DNA of 64,000 nt from Agapanthus africanus (Eukaryota > Streptophyta > Magnoliopsida > Asparagales > Amaryllidaceae), in NCBI GenBank assembly GCA_030015575.1, contig JASDDO010000006.1, positions 379,958,137-380,022,136 of the forward strand. Reading direction: 5' to 3'. A model generated the notes under the pieces. It did no database searches. It saw only the letters and a list, made by a program, of their open reading frames with translations, and was not told the DNA's origin. The position numbers were made by a program, and so were the translations under genes. Below are positions 11,539-21,934 of this stretch, piece by piece. How positions within the stretch are numbered: position 1 is the stretch's first letter; every line of letters starts with the position of its first letter.

Positions 11539-14505
11539 AACACTCTTTCGAACCAATCAGTACTGCACTCATCCTAATTCACCTACTCCATCACACCCAA
11601 GGTCATCCTACGTAACGAACTCAAGTCGACTTACCTTAACTCATTACTCGATTTCCGTAAGGTTAATCCTAAGCTCTCATACCAACTTTTTCAAGACCCA
11701 AAGTTGGATGTGACCGGCACTTAGATTGTATAATATCTAAAGATATCTACACAACCTGAGTAAGCCAAAAACCAAGATCAAAACCCTTTTTGTGGAACTT
11801 TAGAAAAATTTAGTTTTGTTTAAGTAAAAATCATAAATATTAAGTATTTAAGATCTTAACAGTAAATTCCTATTTCATTTATAATAAAAGCAGTTATAAA
11901 ATGTTTAATTTGGTTGCATTTCTAGTTGGGAGCAACAATACTAACAGTGGAATTCAACACAAAATCATAATATGAAATCAAAGAAGAATCTCAAACATAA
12001 ATAAAAGAAATATCATTTGATACAACTAAACGATCTTATCTGTCAAAATAATATACATATAACCACATATCGTTCTAAGTCATTATACAGGGTCTGATGG
12101 AGAAACTCTAGATTCAATATACAATACCAAAAGAGGAGGTTACTACATAGGTAACCCACCTAGCAAAAAGAGCGATAAACTGATAAGTGGATCTGTCTGC
12201 TGCTATACGTCCACTCAACTCCTGCAAAGAACTGTGGCACAACGGGGGTAAGTTGCCAACTGAGTGAATATAACTAACATATAATGGCTGATAATGTAAG
12301 TATGCCGATCTAGAACTAATATCAACAATGATGAATATGATGCATACTAACAGGTGGAAGCATAAATTTGTACTACTCAATATATAAATCAAAACTGAAA
12401 TCTCATCAATTATTTTCCAAATAAGATTCATTTTCTTCCCATGTCCAACATCGAGACAAATCTTCGGTGTTTCATCAGGTATCGTTCCCCGAACGATCCT
12501 GTCAATTAATAACACCGGTCGGTATCACATAGATATCTGCCGTGTTTACCACTGACTCCGGTATCGAGTATCCTCGTTAGGCTCCCCGCCTAAACTGCGG
12601 CTCCTGCCCCTCGGCCCCGACCGGGTCCACCATGAATCCGGCTGTATAGCTATCCCATCCAGCCCGGATATACGTAAAAAAATTCCGCAACCGTATATCT
12701 ACCCCACCCGGTTCGGAACAAAACCAAATAAAAAAAAACGACATTTCATGGTGCACATGTTACATTAATCATGAAAATCATAGAATTCTTTCGATAGTAT
12801 ATAAAAACTCAAAGCCATAAATCCGTAGCAATCCAATGCATCTTATATCAGAACTATGCATATTTGGAGATAAAACATGATAACGTTTATGAAAAATAAC
12901 TACCATTCTTGATGTTCAAGGTATGATGGGAATCATATTTAGTATAATAAGTACTAAGTGTATATGTGGCATGTTAATATCGACGAGATGTAGTGTAACA
13001 TGTAGATATGTGCAGGTGCGGCATAACTCGTCGATAACTGTGCAGTGTTCTAACAATTATTAACATGGCGATGTATATATATTCATATGAATGCATATGA
13101 TCAATTTAACATACAAAAGCCCATTTTTATTTAAACTTAACTACGGGCGTATCACGCCATTCCTACAAAATCCCCCGGTAGATATTTAGTCTACTCACCG
13201 GAATACGTCGAATCAACTCGGATCACCAATCCATTTCCTTTCCTTGCGGCCTCCGAAGTTTCTGTATTCTAATCTATTATCGCAATTAACTTGTATAAGA
13301 ATCGGCTAAACTCCGATACGGCGAAAACATGAAAATACCAGTTTTACGTATTAGCTATACTAAGTATAATTATCACAACCTATCACACTTATACTAGCTG
13401 GATTTAATCAAACGCTGTTTCGTAACAGAAAACAGAATCGTATTACGAAACGTCCGTGTCGTGTTTTAAACGTTTTAACCCAATTTCAGATATTAACCTC
13501 CAGATTTCATATACTGTTACATTAACTTAAATAAACAATACAAAGTATCATAAAACCTACACAGAGACTTACCCTGAAACCCACAAGATCCAAAACCCCT
13601 AGAAATCCGGCGACGCCGGAATTATCCTATAGGTCGCCGGCCCAATTCCGAGCCCCCGGGTTTGTGCTTCTAGGGTTTGTTCTAGGTCTAACATACAACA
13701 TTTTAGCCTTGTTTGGTAGAGTTGATTTTATTCTGATTAATAGCAGATTACTACAGAGCTAAGTTTTTTCCTAAAATACGATATTTGATTTCTAAGTTTT
13801 ACAATTACAGAATTATAATCTATAGAGTTAAGGATTTTACCTACAAATAATTTGTTGGAATAACTCACTCCAAGAAGCACAAGTTCCTTGTCTTATCTTG
13901 ATGGTGAGGAAATTCTAGATTTAGCTCTTATCTTCTTCTTTCTCTTGTTCTCTTTTGTTTTGCTTTGTTTTTCTTTTTCTTTCTTTAAATTTTTAGGTTT
14001 TTAAAATGCTGCAGATCTGAACACAAGCTATATATGTGAGAAAAGGGAAGGATAAGGTGAAGGTGGAGGTGTCACCAAGTAAGATGTCGGGGTTTCATGC
14101 AAAGAGGTGTTGTGTGTAGGTTATGCATGAGAGTATGAGGTGTCCAAGCTTTATCATCTCTAAATTGAATTATCTTAATAAAATTCTGAACTAAATTTTA
14201 TCTAATATCTTTCTACTTACACCCTTAGTAAATTCCCATTTTGCACAATAACCTAGATTTTATATATAACAACCCTTCACAACTTATGTTATTATATAAC
14301 ATCATTTTAATTAAAATAAAACTAAAATTCACATTAAAACCCTTATAATTTATTTATGTTGCATACTAAAATTATACTTTAATTTAATTTACCTACTATT
14401 TATGAAAATGTCTTATTTGGTTCTAATAACTTTTTTGATTTATCATTTTATTATTTAATTTATTTAATTTTATTTATTGCTAATTTTTTTTTTCAAAATG
14501 TTACA
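11539..14505 (-). mobile_element. 5' LTR, PBS and leader of a chromovirus-like Ty3/gypsy element (fossil)
   Basis: On the minus strand an LTR starts TGTAACATTTTG at 14,505 and ends near ...CCGGTCACA at 11,709, about 2.8 kb. Just beyond, the minus strand reads TTGGTATGAGAGCTTAGG at 11,666-11,684, close to the TGGTATCAGAGC primer site (initiator Met tRNA) used by Tekay/Del-like chromoviruses. About 25 bases separate LTR end and PBS by my estimate, so the true LTR end may lie a little closer. Only ~170 bases of leader remain before the Athila-like LTR, so gag and pol are absent. Internal LTR sequence is AT-rich and holds no gene. Confidence 0.55.
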
Positions 14506-16017
14506 GTGAACAAGTCGGCGGCGTATTTAGCCCCGTCGCTCGAATGACGACCTTCCTGCTGCATACCGTCGATTTTCTTTCGAGGGCGTTGAGTCGACCG
14601 TGGTATCTCGAGGAGTCGGTATACTCCGATTTTTGGCCTCGGCTACCGGAGACTTCTGCGTGGCCGCGGCCCCGATTCCGTTCGATGACGTTCCTCAGAT
14701 CTCCTGGCGAGGTCGTTTTCGAGCAGCCGTGGCGAGTCCCGTGCGCGCGACCCCGTCGAGAGAGGGGGTGCCAGTCATGCCTGGGTGCAGGCGAGTTGAC
14801 CGACACCTTCTCGTGAGGGACGGGGGCGCAATGGGGCCCGGGACGAGGCACTCTGGCATAAGAACTCGGAATTAAACTGTGCGGCGCCCACCGGGTCACT
14901 GAATATGTCGGTCCGGGGGATCTGCGGCTGCCGGAAACAACAAGGCGGTGATCGGTCTTATTAACGCGGGCAGAGTCTTCTCTCCCTCTGTAGGGGTCCC
15001 GGTCCCGCGGAGGGGAAGTGGCGACCTGGGGAGCTTGCCCGGCCGTTTGGACATGGACGAGCGCATCTACGACTGACGTGAGCCGATCTACCCGAGCGGA
15101 TAGGGCGTGAATGGTGTTTGGTGGAGGAAGGGATTCTCCCTCGTCTCCGCCGTGGGGAGGCCGACGGCAGGTGCTTGGATCGTCGCGATGACCGCTTGCC
15201 ATGTAGTCGAGATCGGAAGATGAACTTTTGGTTGAGTGGAATTTTTTTGTTCCCACAGACGGTGCCAACTGATGGATCTCTGGATCTCCTTCAGATGTTA
15301 TCTTCTGTTGATCTCTTCGCGTGTTAACGGATGGCTGAGATTGAGTTGGAGGGTTGACCCCTGGAGCGTGTGGATCTCAATGGTTTTGGTGTGGTTGAGG
15401 CCGAGCTACCTACAAAGAAGTCCCGGGGTGGTGGTGCCACTGAGGACCCTCCGACGATCAAGTTAGGCGGGGTATTTTGGCAGAGTAACGGCCTAGTGGA
15501 GTAAAAATGGTTTACCTCGATCGTCTGAGAGAGGGGTTTATATAGCTGCAGTAATGGGCAGGCGAGCGCGAGAATCACGCCGGCCGTTACGCCCCTGGCT
15601 TCATGTCCGTATGATAGGCGGGATCCCGCATTAATGACGAGACATGCTCGTTAATGGGGGATCGTGATGGCGTGGAACGCGGGATCGTGGACGGCGGATA
15701 TCTCGCGCATGGCGAAATTCGCGGAGCTACGGCGGAGGTGCTTATGATTAGTACTGTGGGTGGGACTGGGGAGACCGAGAAAGATGAGCTCGGCGGGAGG
15801 CTTGGGCACGAGCGGGGGGCCGAGGCATCTTGGTTCTGTGATAGCTCGGAGGCGAGCCGGGGGTGGTCTGGAAGTCTACCGAAGGTCGAGAGACTCTTTG
15901 GACTGGAGGCCCAAGGTGTGATTCCAATTGAGGTTCCTGATCCTTTCTTATAGGTTCTGGAACACGTCATCTGCAACGTGTCAGCATCTGAAGAGTCACC
16001 GATATCGAGCCTTATCA
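14506..16017 (-). mobile_element. 5' end of a Retand-like Tat element: LTR, PBS, gag leader (fossil)
   Basis: On the minus strand an LTR (16,017 to 15,270, TGATAAGG...ATCCATCA, 748 bp) is followed by TTGGCACCGTCTGTGGGAAC, the hallmark primer-site context of Retand-like Tat elements, and then by a 255-codon frame (15,268-14,501). That frame is Pro/Arg/Ser-rich and fits the N-terminal gag leader of the lineage; a FRNVI/DLRNVIE block matches the gag leader of the Tat element at 20,548-31,673. The LTR has a minus-strand TATA box near 15,535-15,542. The rest is cut off at 14,505 by the chromovirus-like LTR. Confidence 0.78.
15270..16017 (-). repeat. LTR of the Tat fragment
   Basis: Shares the block GGACCCTCCGACGATCAAGT (near 15,445) and the TATA context GAGGGGTTTATATAGC with the LTR at 20,548-21,342, so both belong to one Tat family. 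The inner edge is fixed by the adjacent PBS; the outer edge at 16,017 is inferred from the CA dinucleotide and the comparable length. Confidence 0.7.
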
Positions 16018-17873
16018 GTGATGGATTTTTTAATCAAGACGGAGATTGTTTAATTGTGATTGTAAATCCATACCCAAGAAGAACAGGTCCAAGCCAATGA
16101 AGAAGCACGTCGCACGGGAATCAATTCTTTTTGATCACGAGATTGTAAGCGCTTGGGGAAGAGGGTGATGTGGCGACCTCTAATTGGTCTACGGTCATAT
16201 GCGTTTGGGAGCTCTTAATCTGGTTTTGAGTTGTTTTTTTTATATTAAATCCTTAATTAAAAATCAATATTATCGGTAACAAAGCCTCTAGTACATATAT
16301 AGTTGATCAATTAAATCAAAATTGATCGACAGCCTTGTATTCTTGCATTCTTGCGGCAATAGCAAAGAGAAATAGAGGTAGAGAGAGAGAGGGTTTTTTG
16401 TGTGTGAGAGAGAGATTGTACTATGTATTAGACGGTGATCGGTGGGGGCGTTCTCCTTTAATACTTTCTTAATAGTTGAAGTTTTCGTCGTCGGGTAAAT
16501 TTTGTGTGTTATTTGGTGTGCTTCTGATAATTTGTATTGTTTTGGTAGATTGTCCGGTAAATATTTTTCAAGTAGCTTGGTTGCACACGATCCTGATAGA
16601 TTATTTTTCCACTGCGATTCTTGATATGTTTTGTGATTTCTTGGAGGATCACAGACATAGAAAATGCACAACATATTAATGAAAGACGGTGTAGAGTAAA
16701 TTGCCATTTACCAAGAAGATCATGTTTAGTTTATTTTACTTTTTCTAAGAACCGGTTGCATGGCTTTTTTCTATGAACTGGTTGCATGGCGTGGTTGGCT
16801 GCTTCTGTTTGTTTTGAATTGTAGGTTTTTGGATACAGATAATCAGAATCAAATGATGTCTTAAAATAATGGAGTTCGAAAAGGTGCAAGCATGAGAGTT
16901 TGATATTTTTGAACTATTTGTTGAAAGAAATTCTCTAATATATTTTTTCTTGAAGAAATATCAGAACTTAAAATGAGTCCGTCCCATGAAATTTTATTGG
17001 ATATATGAAAAACAAACTACAAAAATCAAAAAACAACACAACAAGTTCTACATCACACTTGTGAACGCACATTTTACATCAATACAGAGATGAAAAGTAT
17101 AAAGAAATGGAAATGAAAGGAATAAAGAAGGAAGAAATATAAGAAAAATACACGGGAATAAAATAAAGAAGAGTAGATAGACAGAGAGACGACTTCAGGA
17201 GTGGAAAAAAATTCACTTCAAACTCTTTTAAGAGACCTTAACAGTAGCAGCAAACACCTCTTGAGCCGACTTTTTTTTAAATTTTTAAATTCATCTTTTT
17301 TTTAAAAAAAATTAATTTTTTTTTAAGGAGCTAAACTGTGGTGGTAATATGGACAAAGAAAAAACATGCCATATTACCATGTCTGAAGGTAAAACTCAGT
17401 GAAAAGTCTGGAAGTAAAATTTTGTTATTAATTAGCTCAATAAAAGCAAAGGAAGATATCAAAAAATCAGTTAAATTCTCTTATATTTTATTGTACCTAA
17501 AACTGCCTTTGGTTTTGCATTTTCACAAGGCAATTCTTTTCCAGAAAAAGAATAATTAATGGGTAATTTCAACTTGCCACCATGAATTTGGACAGCATCC
17601 ACTTGCAACATCCTCAAATGTAAACAATATAAAAAAATACCATAAACTTTTAAAATATTAAAAACTTCTCAATAATCTTAGAGGTATATGGTCTGGGGAA
17701 TGTTACCGGAAAATATTCTCCCCGAATGCTTAATAAATCAATGTCGACTATTTTTTTTTGTGGGATAATAACAACTTTCATCTTGTTTTTCATAACTTAA
17801 TGCATTGATATATCAAATTTGATTTACTTGTTGATCTGAAGTGTAAGACATTGTATAGTAAAAAAAAAGTTAG
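16018..17873. other. AT-rich intergenic DNA without a recognisable gene
   Basis: I see no convincing gene, LTR or TIR pair. There is a (GA)n-like purine tract near 16,380-16,420, poly-A/T runs around 17,270-17,325 and a short imperfect duplication of an ACCGGTTGCATGG block near 16,750-16,790. A 139-codon minus-strand frame at 16,288-16,707 matches no family I know and has an unremarkable composition for random AT-rich DNA. A GGGTAATTTCAACTTGCCACC-like start near 17,560 resembles a MULE-type terminus but I found no partner. Confidence 0.6.
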
Positions 17874-18432
17874 TTTTGATGTCATAGCAAAAAAGCATCC
17901 AAAACACATGAAAATGTGTGTATATATTCATTAAATAATTGAGATCAAGAACAGCCCTGCCCGATTATACTATTGGTTGATTGAGACAATCTAGGAAAAT
18001 TCCTAGGAAATAACAATCTCAGCACCTTTTTTTCTCATGATCTTGACAAAAAGATGAAATGACTATGCTATCCATCTGAATTATTTGACCAAAAATGGCT
18101 TAATTTTACTGAACTTGTCATGACCCATCCCCAATACAGAGAGTATTGTCCGCTCTGACCGAAATCACACGGTTGGTTTTGATGTCAAAAAAACATCCAA
18201 AACACATGAAAATGTGTGTATATATTCATTAAATAATTGAGATCAAGAACAGCCCTACCGATTATACTATTGGTTGATTGAGACAATCTAGGAAAATTCC
18301 TCGGAAATAACGATCTCAGCATGCTATCCATCTGAATTATTTGACCAAAAAAGGGCTTAATTTTACTGAACTTGTCAACGACCCATCCCATACAGAGAGT
18401 AATGTCCACTCTGACCGAAGTCGCACGGTTTT
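17874..18432 (+). repeat. Local tandem duplication including an LTR edge
   Basis: Two direct copies start with GTTTTGATGTCA at 17,874 and 18,176. The first is about 302 bases; the second lacks about 40 internal bases (the stretch after ATCTCAGCA). Each copy contains the start of the MULE-like terminus (GGCTTAATTTTACTGAACT) and the first ~60 bases of the Cassandra-type LTR. Because the first copy stops inside the LTR, the duplication happened after the LTR had inserted. Confidence 0.88.
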
Positions 18433-18714
18433 GTCCTTCGGGACGAACTGGACCCGACCGAAGGCCACTTTCCCAGGAGGTCACCCATCCCAGAACTTCC
18501 CTGGCTCGAGCACGCTTAATTACGGAGTTCTCAAGCTTCTGTAGTGCCGGTTCACTTAAAAAACGCCTCTGTATTGAAGAGTGGTATCATTCCATTTATA
18601 GTACAGATATGTCCTCTTTCGGAATGTATTCTGAATATTCCCCATTGTTTTACAGTGGATCCCCATACTTATCTGGTATATATGGGTATACCGGATAATA
18701 CATGGGGCATTACA
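18373..18714 (-). mobile_element. Solo LTR of a Cassandra-type TRIM element
   Basis: On the minus strand this 342-base unit starts TGTAATGCCCCATG and ends GGGTCGTTGACA. It is flanked by a perfect 5-bp direct repeat, GAACT (18,368-18,372 and 18,715-18,719), the mark of an LTR-retroelement insertion that has been reduced to one LTR. It carries a 5S rRNA-like segment (see next entry), the diagnostic feature of Cassandra elements. The family is known to use the 5S internal promoter and to need proteins from other elements. Confidence 0.88.
18469..18531 (-). repeat. 5S rRNA-derived segment within the Cassandra-type LTR
   Basis: Minus strand: AGAACTCCGTAATTAAGCGT, then GCTCGAGCC and GATGGGTGACCTCCTGGGAA. 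This follows the 3' half of plant 5S rRNA, including the internal control region (box A/IE/box C), with a few substitutions and a shortened middle. It is not a 5S gene: the 5' half is absent and it sits inside an LTR. Confidence 0.85.
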
Positions 18715-19706
18715 GAACTCCATCTTATTTTGCTCAAATATCATAATACACGTTTATAGTTTTAAATAAACAGAAAACTAAACCATTTAACGATGCTACA
18801 GTAAAACCGTTAAAAAAATCCCCCAAATACCCTTCTTCTTTTTCTCTTTATTTTTTTCTCAAAAAAATATTCTTCTCTCTCTATCTTAACCTAGCTTATT
18901 TGAATCTTTGATGGTGGTGGTGGTGGAAATTGGAAGGACGAAAAAGATAATGACGGCGGTGATGGTTGGTGATGAGGATTTAACGGAAGAAAGCGATAGG
19001 GATTTGAAGGAGGAAGACGGTGGTGGTGGAGGTTTGAGGGAAGGGGAGAATATGGGATTTGCAGGAGGAAGAAAGTGGTAGTGATGGTGGGGATTTGGAG
19101 GGAGAAGGTGATGGTGGTGGGTTTGAAAGAGAAGGAAGAAGATGATAATGACGATGAGGGAAAAAGTTATTGTTAAGGAGGTGGATTTGAAAGAAGAAGA
19201 TGGTGGTTACGGTGGTGTTGATGAGGATTTGAAGGAGGAATAAGGTGGTGGCGATATAAAGGAGAAGGAAGAAAAAGAAGATGGAGGTTAGGATGGGGAC
19301 AGGGTTCGACGGCGGTGGGTGTGACGATTGTGTGGCTGTGCTGGCGGTGGGGTTGCCCTCGACGGACGGACCGGTGGGTGGAGAGGAAGAAGGATTATAT
19401 ATGTTTAAATGTTAAATAAAAATAGAGGGCAAAAATATCATTCATATCAAATGGTGGGACCGTTTATAAGGATAGTTTTCTGTCTATTTAAAACTATAGA
19501 GGAATATTGTGTGATTAGGGCAAACTAATATGAAGTTTTGTGAAATTAACCCCTTAAAAATCTCATTTATAACACTACCCTATGTATAAACCTTAAGCAT
19601 CCGTCGAGTCTTTCAACTGTCTATTGCATTCATTTTCTCAAAGATCTAAATATACAAATTTTAACAATACAAATTTTAACTGCTCATCAACTTAATATTT
19701 TCTTTT

Positions 19707-20092
19707 GGCTAAATTGCATAAATGTACCAATCCACTTTTATGTATTTTACGATTGATACCATGAATTAATTTAATTACAAACAAGTAAGATGAACTGGCA
19801 TCCCTGATTGCAACTAAGTACCATCGGCTTTTTATCCATCTGCATACGTTATATTTAACTACCACGTCATCATTATTTGACTTGTTTTATCCATTTTATC
19901 CTTATGTTCTCAATCAACCGCTAAAATTTCGAGGGGTATAATGGTCCATTAACGCACAAAAGTTAACGACGTACGGGAGTTATGTCAAAAAAATTTGTTC
20001 ATAGTGCTTATCTCTAATTATTAAAGTTCATGATTAAATTAATCGTAAAAAGTATGAAAGTTGATGGGCATGATCGTACAATATAATATAGC
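19707..20092. mobile_element. MITE-like element
   Basis: The start GGCTAAATTGCATAAATGTACC at 19,707 pairs as a diverged inverted repeat with the sequence ending ...ATAATATAGC at 20,092; the arms share TTTTACGATT and CATGAA blocks at matching distances and extend over about 60 bases. Size (386 bases), AT content and terminus type fit a Mutator-like MITE. Flanks are T-rich, so a target duplication cannot be judged. Confidence 0.55.
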
Positions 20093-20547
20093 ATTTTTTT
20101 TAAAACCATCTCACTGCTAATTAACAAAAAGAAAATAAAATTTCACTCTTGAAAACTATGCCTAAACCTTTAGCCTCCCCTTCGAAACCTTTAGCATCAA
20201 TTGATTCATTTAACTTTAAAATATGTTCATTCTATTGTTGGAAAGACGGATGGATAAGGAAATGTTTGAATAAAAACAATTTGAAAAACAAAACTGGTAG
20301 GTTTTGAGGCGCGTGGAGCACTCTTTCGTTAAAGTGCTTATCGTCCTCCACTCGATATTGATTTTGTTATTGAGTTGCAGGACGATACACTTCGTTTGTG
20401 GAGACGGCAACTAGCTAGCAATCTTTATGATGCTTCTGATCTCAACAAAACCATTCCGACTCTAGCTTAATAATATGAAAATAGTCGAGAAATATTTTTG
20501 TGAGAAACTTGAAAAAGAATTGTTGTATTTTGACCATGAAGGATTAT
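20093..20547. other. Unrecognised stretch
   Basis: No terminal repeats, RNA gene or coding domain is recognisable. A segment near 20,310-20,430 (GTGGAGCACTCTTTCG ... CAACTAGCTAGCAATC) is less AT-rich than its surroundings and could be a remnant of something transcribed, but no reading frame of note covers it. Confidence 0.5.
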
Positions 20548-21342
20548 TGATGGAGGTCGATTTCTTCCTCAGATGTTGTCCTCCGTCGATCTTGCGGCCA
20601 GCGGTGTCAAACGGTTGAGATTTGAGATGATGGCTGAACGTGTGAATCTCAATGGGTTGTTGGTTGTTGTTGACGCCGGACTACCTGCAAGGAAAGTCTC
20701 GGGATGGGAAACCGCCGTAGGACCCTCCGACGATCAAGTAAGTACTTAAGAATAATGGCAGGGTAGCGGCGTATTGGAATGAGTTTGAGATACCCGAGTC
20801 GTCTGAAAGAGGGGTTTATATAGCGATCGCATGGAGCGAGCCGATGCGAGATTCTCGCCGTCCGTTACGCCTCCGTGTCACGTTCACGTTGATAGCGGGA
20901 TAGCCCATTAATGGCGAGATACGGTCATTAATGGCGAGATACGCTAGTGCGGGATGCGGGAGATAGAGCGGCGGAGATCTCATTGTGGCGAGATACACGG
21001 AGACGTTACGGGGCGCTCGGGCTCTGTGCACCCGGCCAAACAGGAAGATGAGGAAGCTTAGCCCTGTAATAGCTTGGAGGCGAACGAAGAGACTGGGGAA
21101 GCTCAGCTCAGCAATAGTCCGGAGACAAGTTGTCGGCTGGTTGCTAGGCGAATAGGGAATGTACTCCGGGGAGGGCTCCAAAAGGTCGGATGCAACCTCG
21201 GAGACGAGGTGCCGGGGAATGTCCCCAATGCATCATATTTATTCCAACTCTGTAGCCCCTAGAAATCTAGCGGGCTTACGTGGATGACACGTCACCTGCT
21301 ATGTATCGTAATCTGGGGAATTCCCACTTACAATCATCATCA
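20548..21342 (-). repeat. 3' LTR of the Tat element
   Basis: Minus strand TGATGATGATTG ... CTCCATCA, 795 bases. The right edge is set by the purine-rich GAGTGGGGGGCTAA (21,343-21,357) directly preceding TG on the minus strand, a standard PPT. The left edge is the TG at 20,548, matching the inner edge of the related LTR at 15,270. It shares GGACCCTCCGACGATCAAGT with that LTR and has a minus-strand TATA box near 20,814-20,822. Confidence 0.82.
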
Positions 21343-21357
21343 TTAGCCCCCCACTCT
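21343..21357 (-). other. Polypurine tract of the Tat element
   Basis: Minus strand GAGTGGGGGGCTAA immediately upstream of the 3' LTR start. In the family this is the primer for plus-strand DNA synthesis. Confidence 0.75.
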
Positions 21358-21791
21358 CGTTCCGACCTATTCATGGGTCGGGTCGAGCATAGTTCGCTCG
21401 GTTCTCAACGTTCAGTTTGGAGCCGAGGATTCTTTGTAGGGGGTTGTTTGGGGACGACGTGGTGCTTGGCGACCGCACCCCTTCGGTTCCCGGGTCCACG
21501 TGGCGGTTCACGAAGCGTCTTAATTTCTGCGCGTATCCTTGGTGACGTCAGCGGATCGGCAAAATGATTGCGCCTTAAAGAAGACGCCGCTTCGGTCGCT
21601 CAGTCGGTTGGCCTTCGTGCTACGTGTCCGCCGTGGGGTGGTGGAATGTGAGAGGTCATATCTGTTGGTTGGATCCGCGTGAGGGATGAGGCGTCCAATG
21701 ATTGGTTTCCACGTGGAGTCCTCATGGCTGTCGGGTGCGACACTTCGTCATGGCGGGAACGGATTTGGGCCGTCGAATAGTTTATACTGAG

Positions 21792-21799
21792 TATATAAA
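21792..21799 (+). promoter_or_regulatory. TATA box before the first antisense ORF
   Basis: TATATAAAT on the plus strand lies about 140 bases before the ATG at 21,935. It is inside the Tat element but points opposite to gag-pol, so it could drive the accessory ORF independently of the LTR. Confidence 0.5.
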
Positions 21800-21934
21800 T
21801 GGGGAGGCCATTCTTTGGCAGACATTTTGCCCTAGCTGTCTCCTGCCATATGAAGATTGCCCGGCGCACCATTGCTTAGGTCGGACCCTCAGCTCAAAAC
21901 CTTCTTCGGCCAATTTTTTCTTGAATCAGGTTAG

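Larger units (their letters stand above)
18353..19553. mobile_element. MULE-like non-autonomous DNA transposon, interrupted by a solo LTR
   Basis: With the LTR at 18,373-18,714 removed, the left arm (GGGCTTAATTTTACTGAACT, then CCATCTTATTTTGC ...) is a diverged inverted match, over roughly 90 bases, to the right arm ending 19,553 (read on the minus strand GGGGTTAATTTCACAAAACT). The shared TTTATAGTTTTAAATAAACAGAAAACT block at 18,750-18,778 and its inverse at 19,467-19,495 confirm the pairing. Total without the LTR is about 860 bases. The interior (18,900-19,400) is purine-rich with GGTGGT and GAAGGAGGAAG runs and no transposase. The GGGTTAATTTCA-type terminus is typical of Mutator-like elements, but no clear 9-bp target duplication was seen. 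Confidence 0.62.

Noticed and set aside
12114-12515. A 133-codon minus-strand ORF
   Set aside because: Lies inside the chromovirus-like LTR, has no known domain and a biased hydrophobic composition from AT-rich DNA.
16288-16707. A 139-codon minus-strand ORF as a host gene
   Set aside because: No recognisable domain, no promoter or splice context that stands out, and such lengths arise by chance in AT-rich DNA.
17338-17559. A 73-codon Lys-rich plus-strand ORF
   Set aside because: AT-rich composition explains the Lys content; no homology or neighbouring regulatory signal.
18469-18531. A 5S rRNA gene
   Set aside because: Only the 3' half is present and it lies inside a TG...CA unit with a 5-bp target duplication, which is a Cassandra-type LTR.
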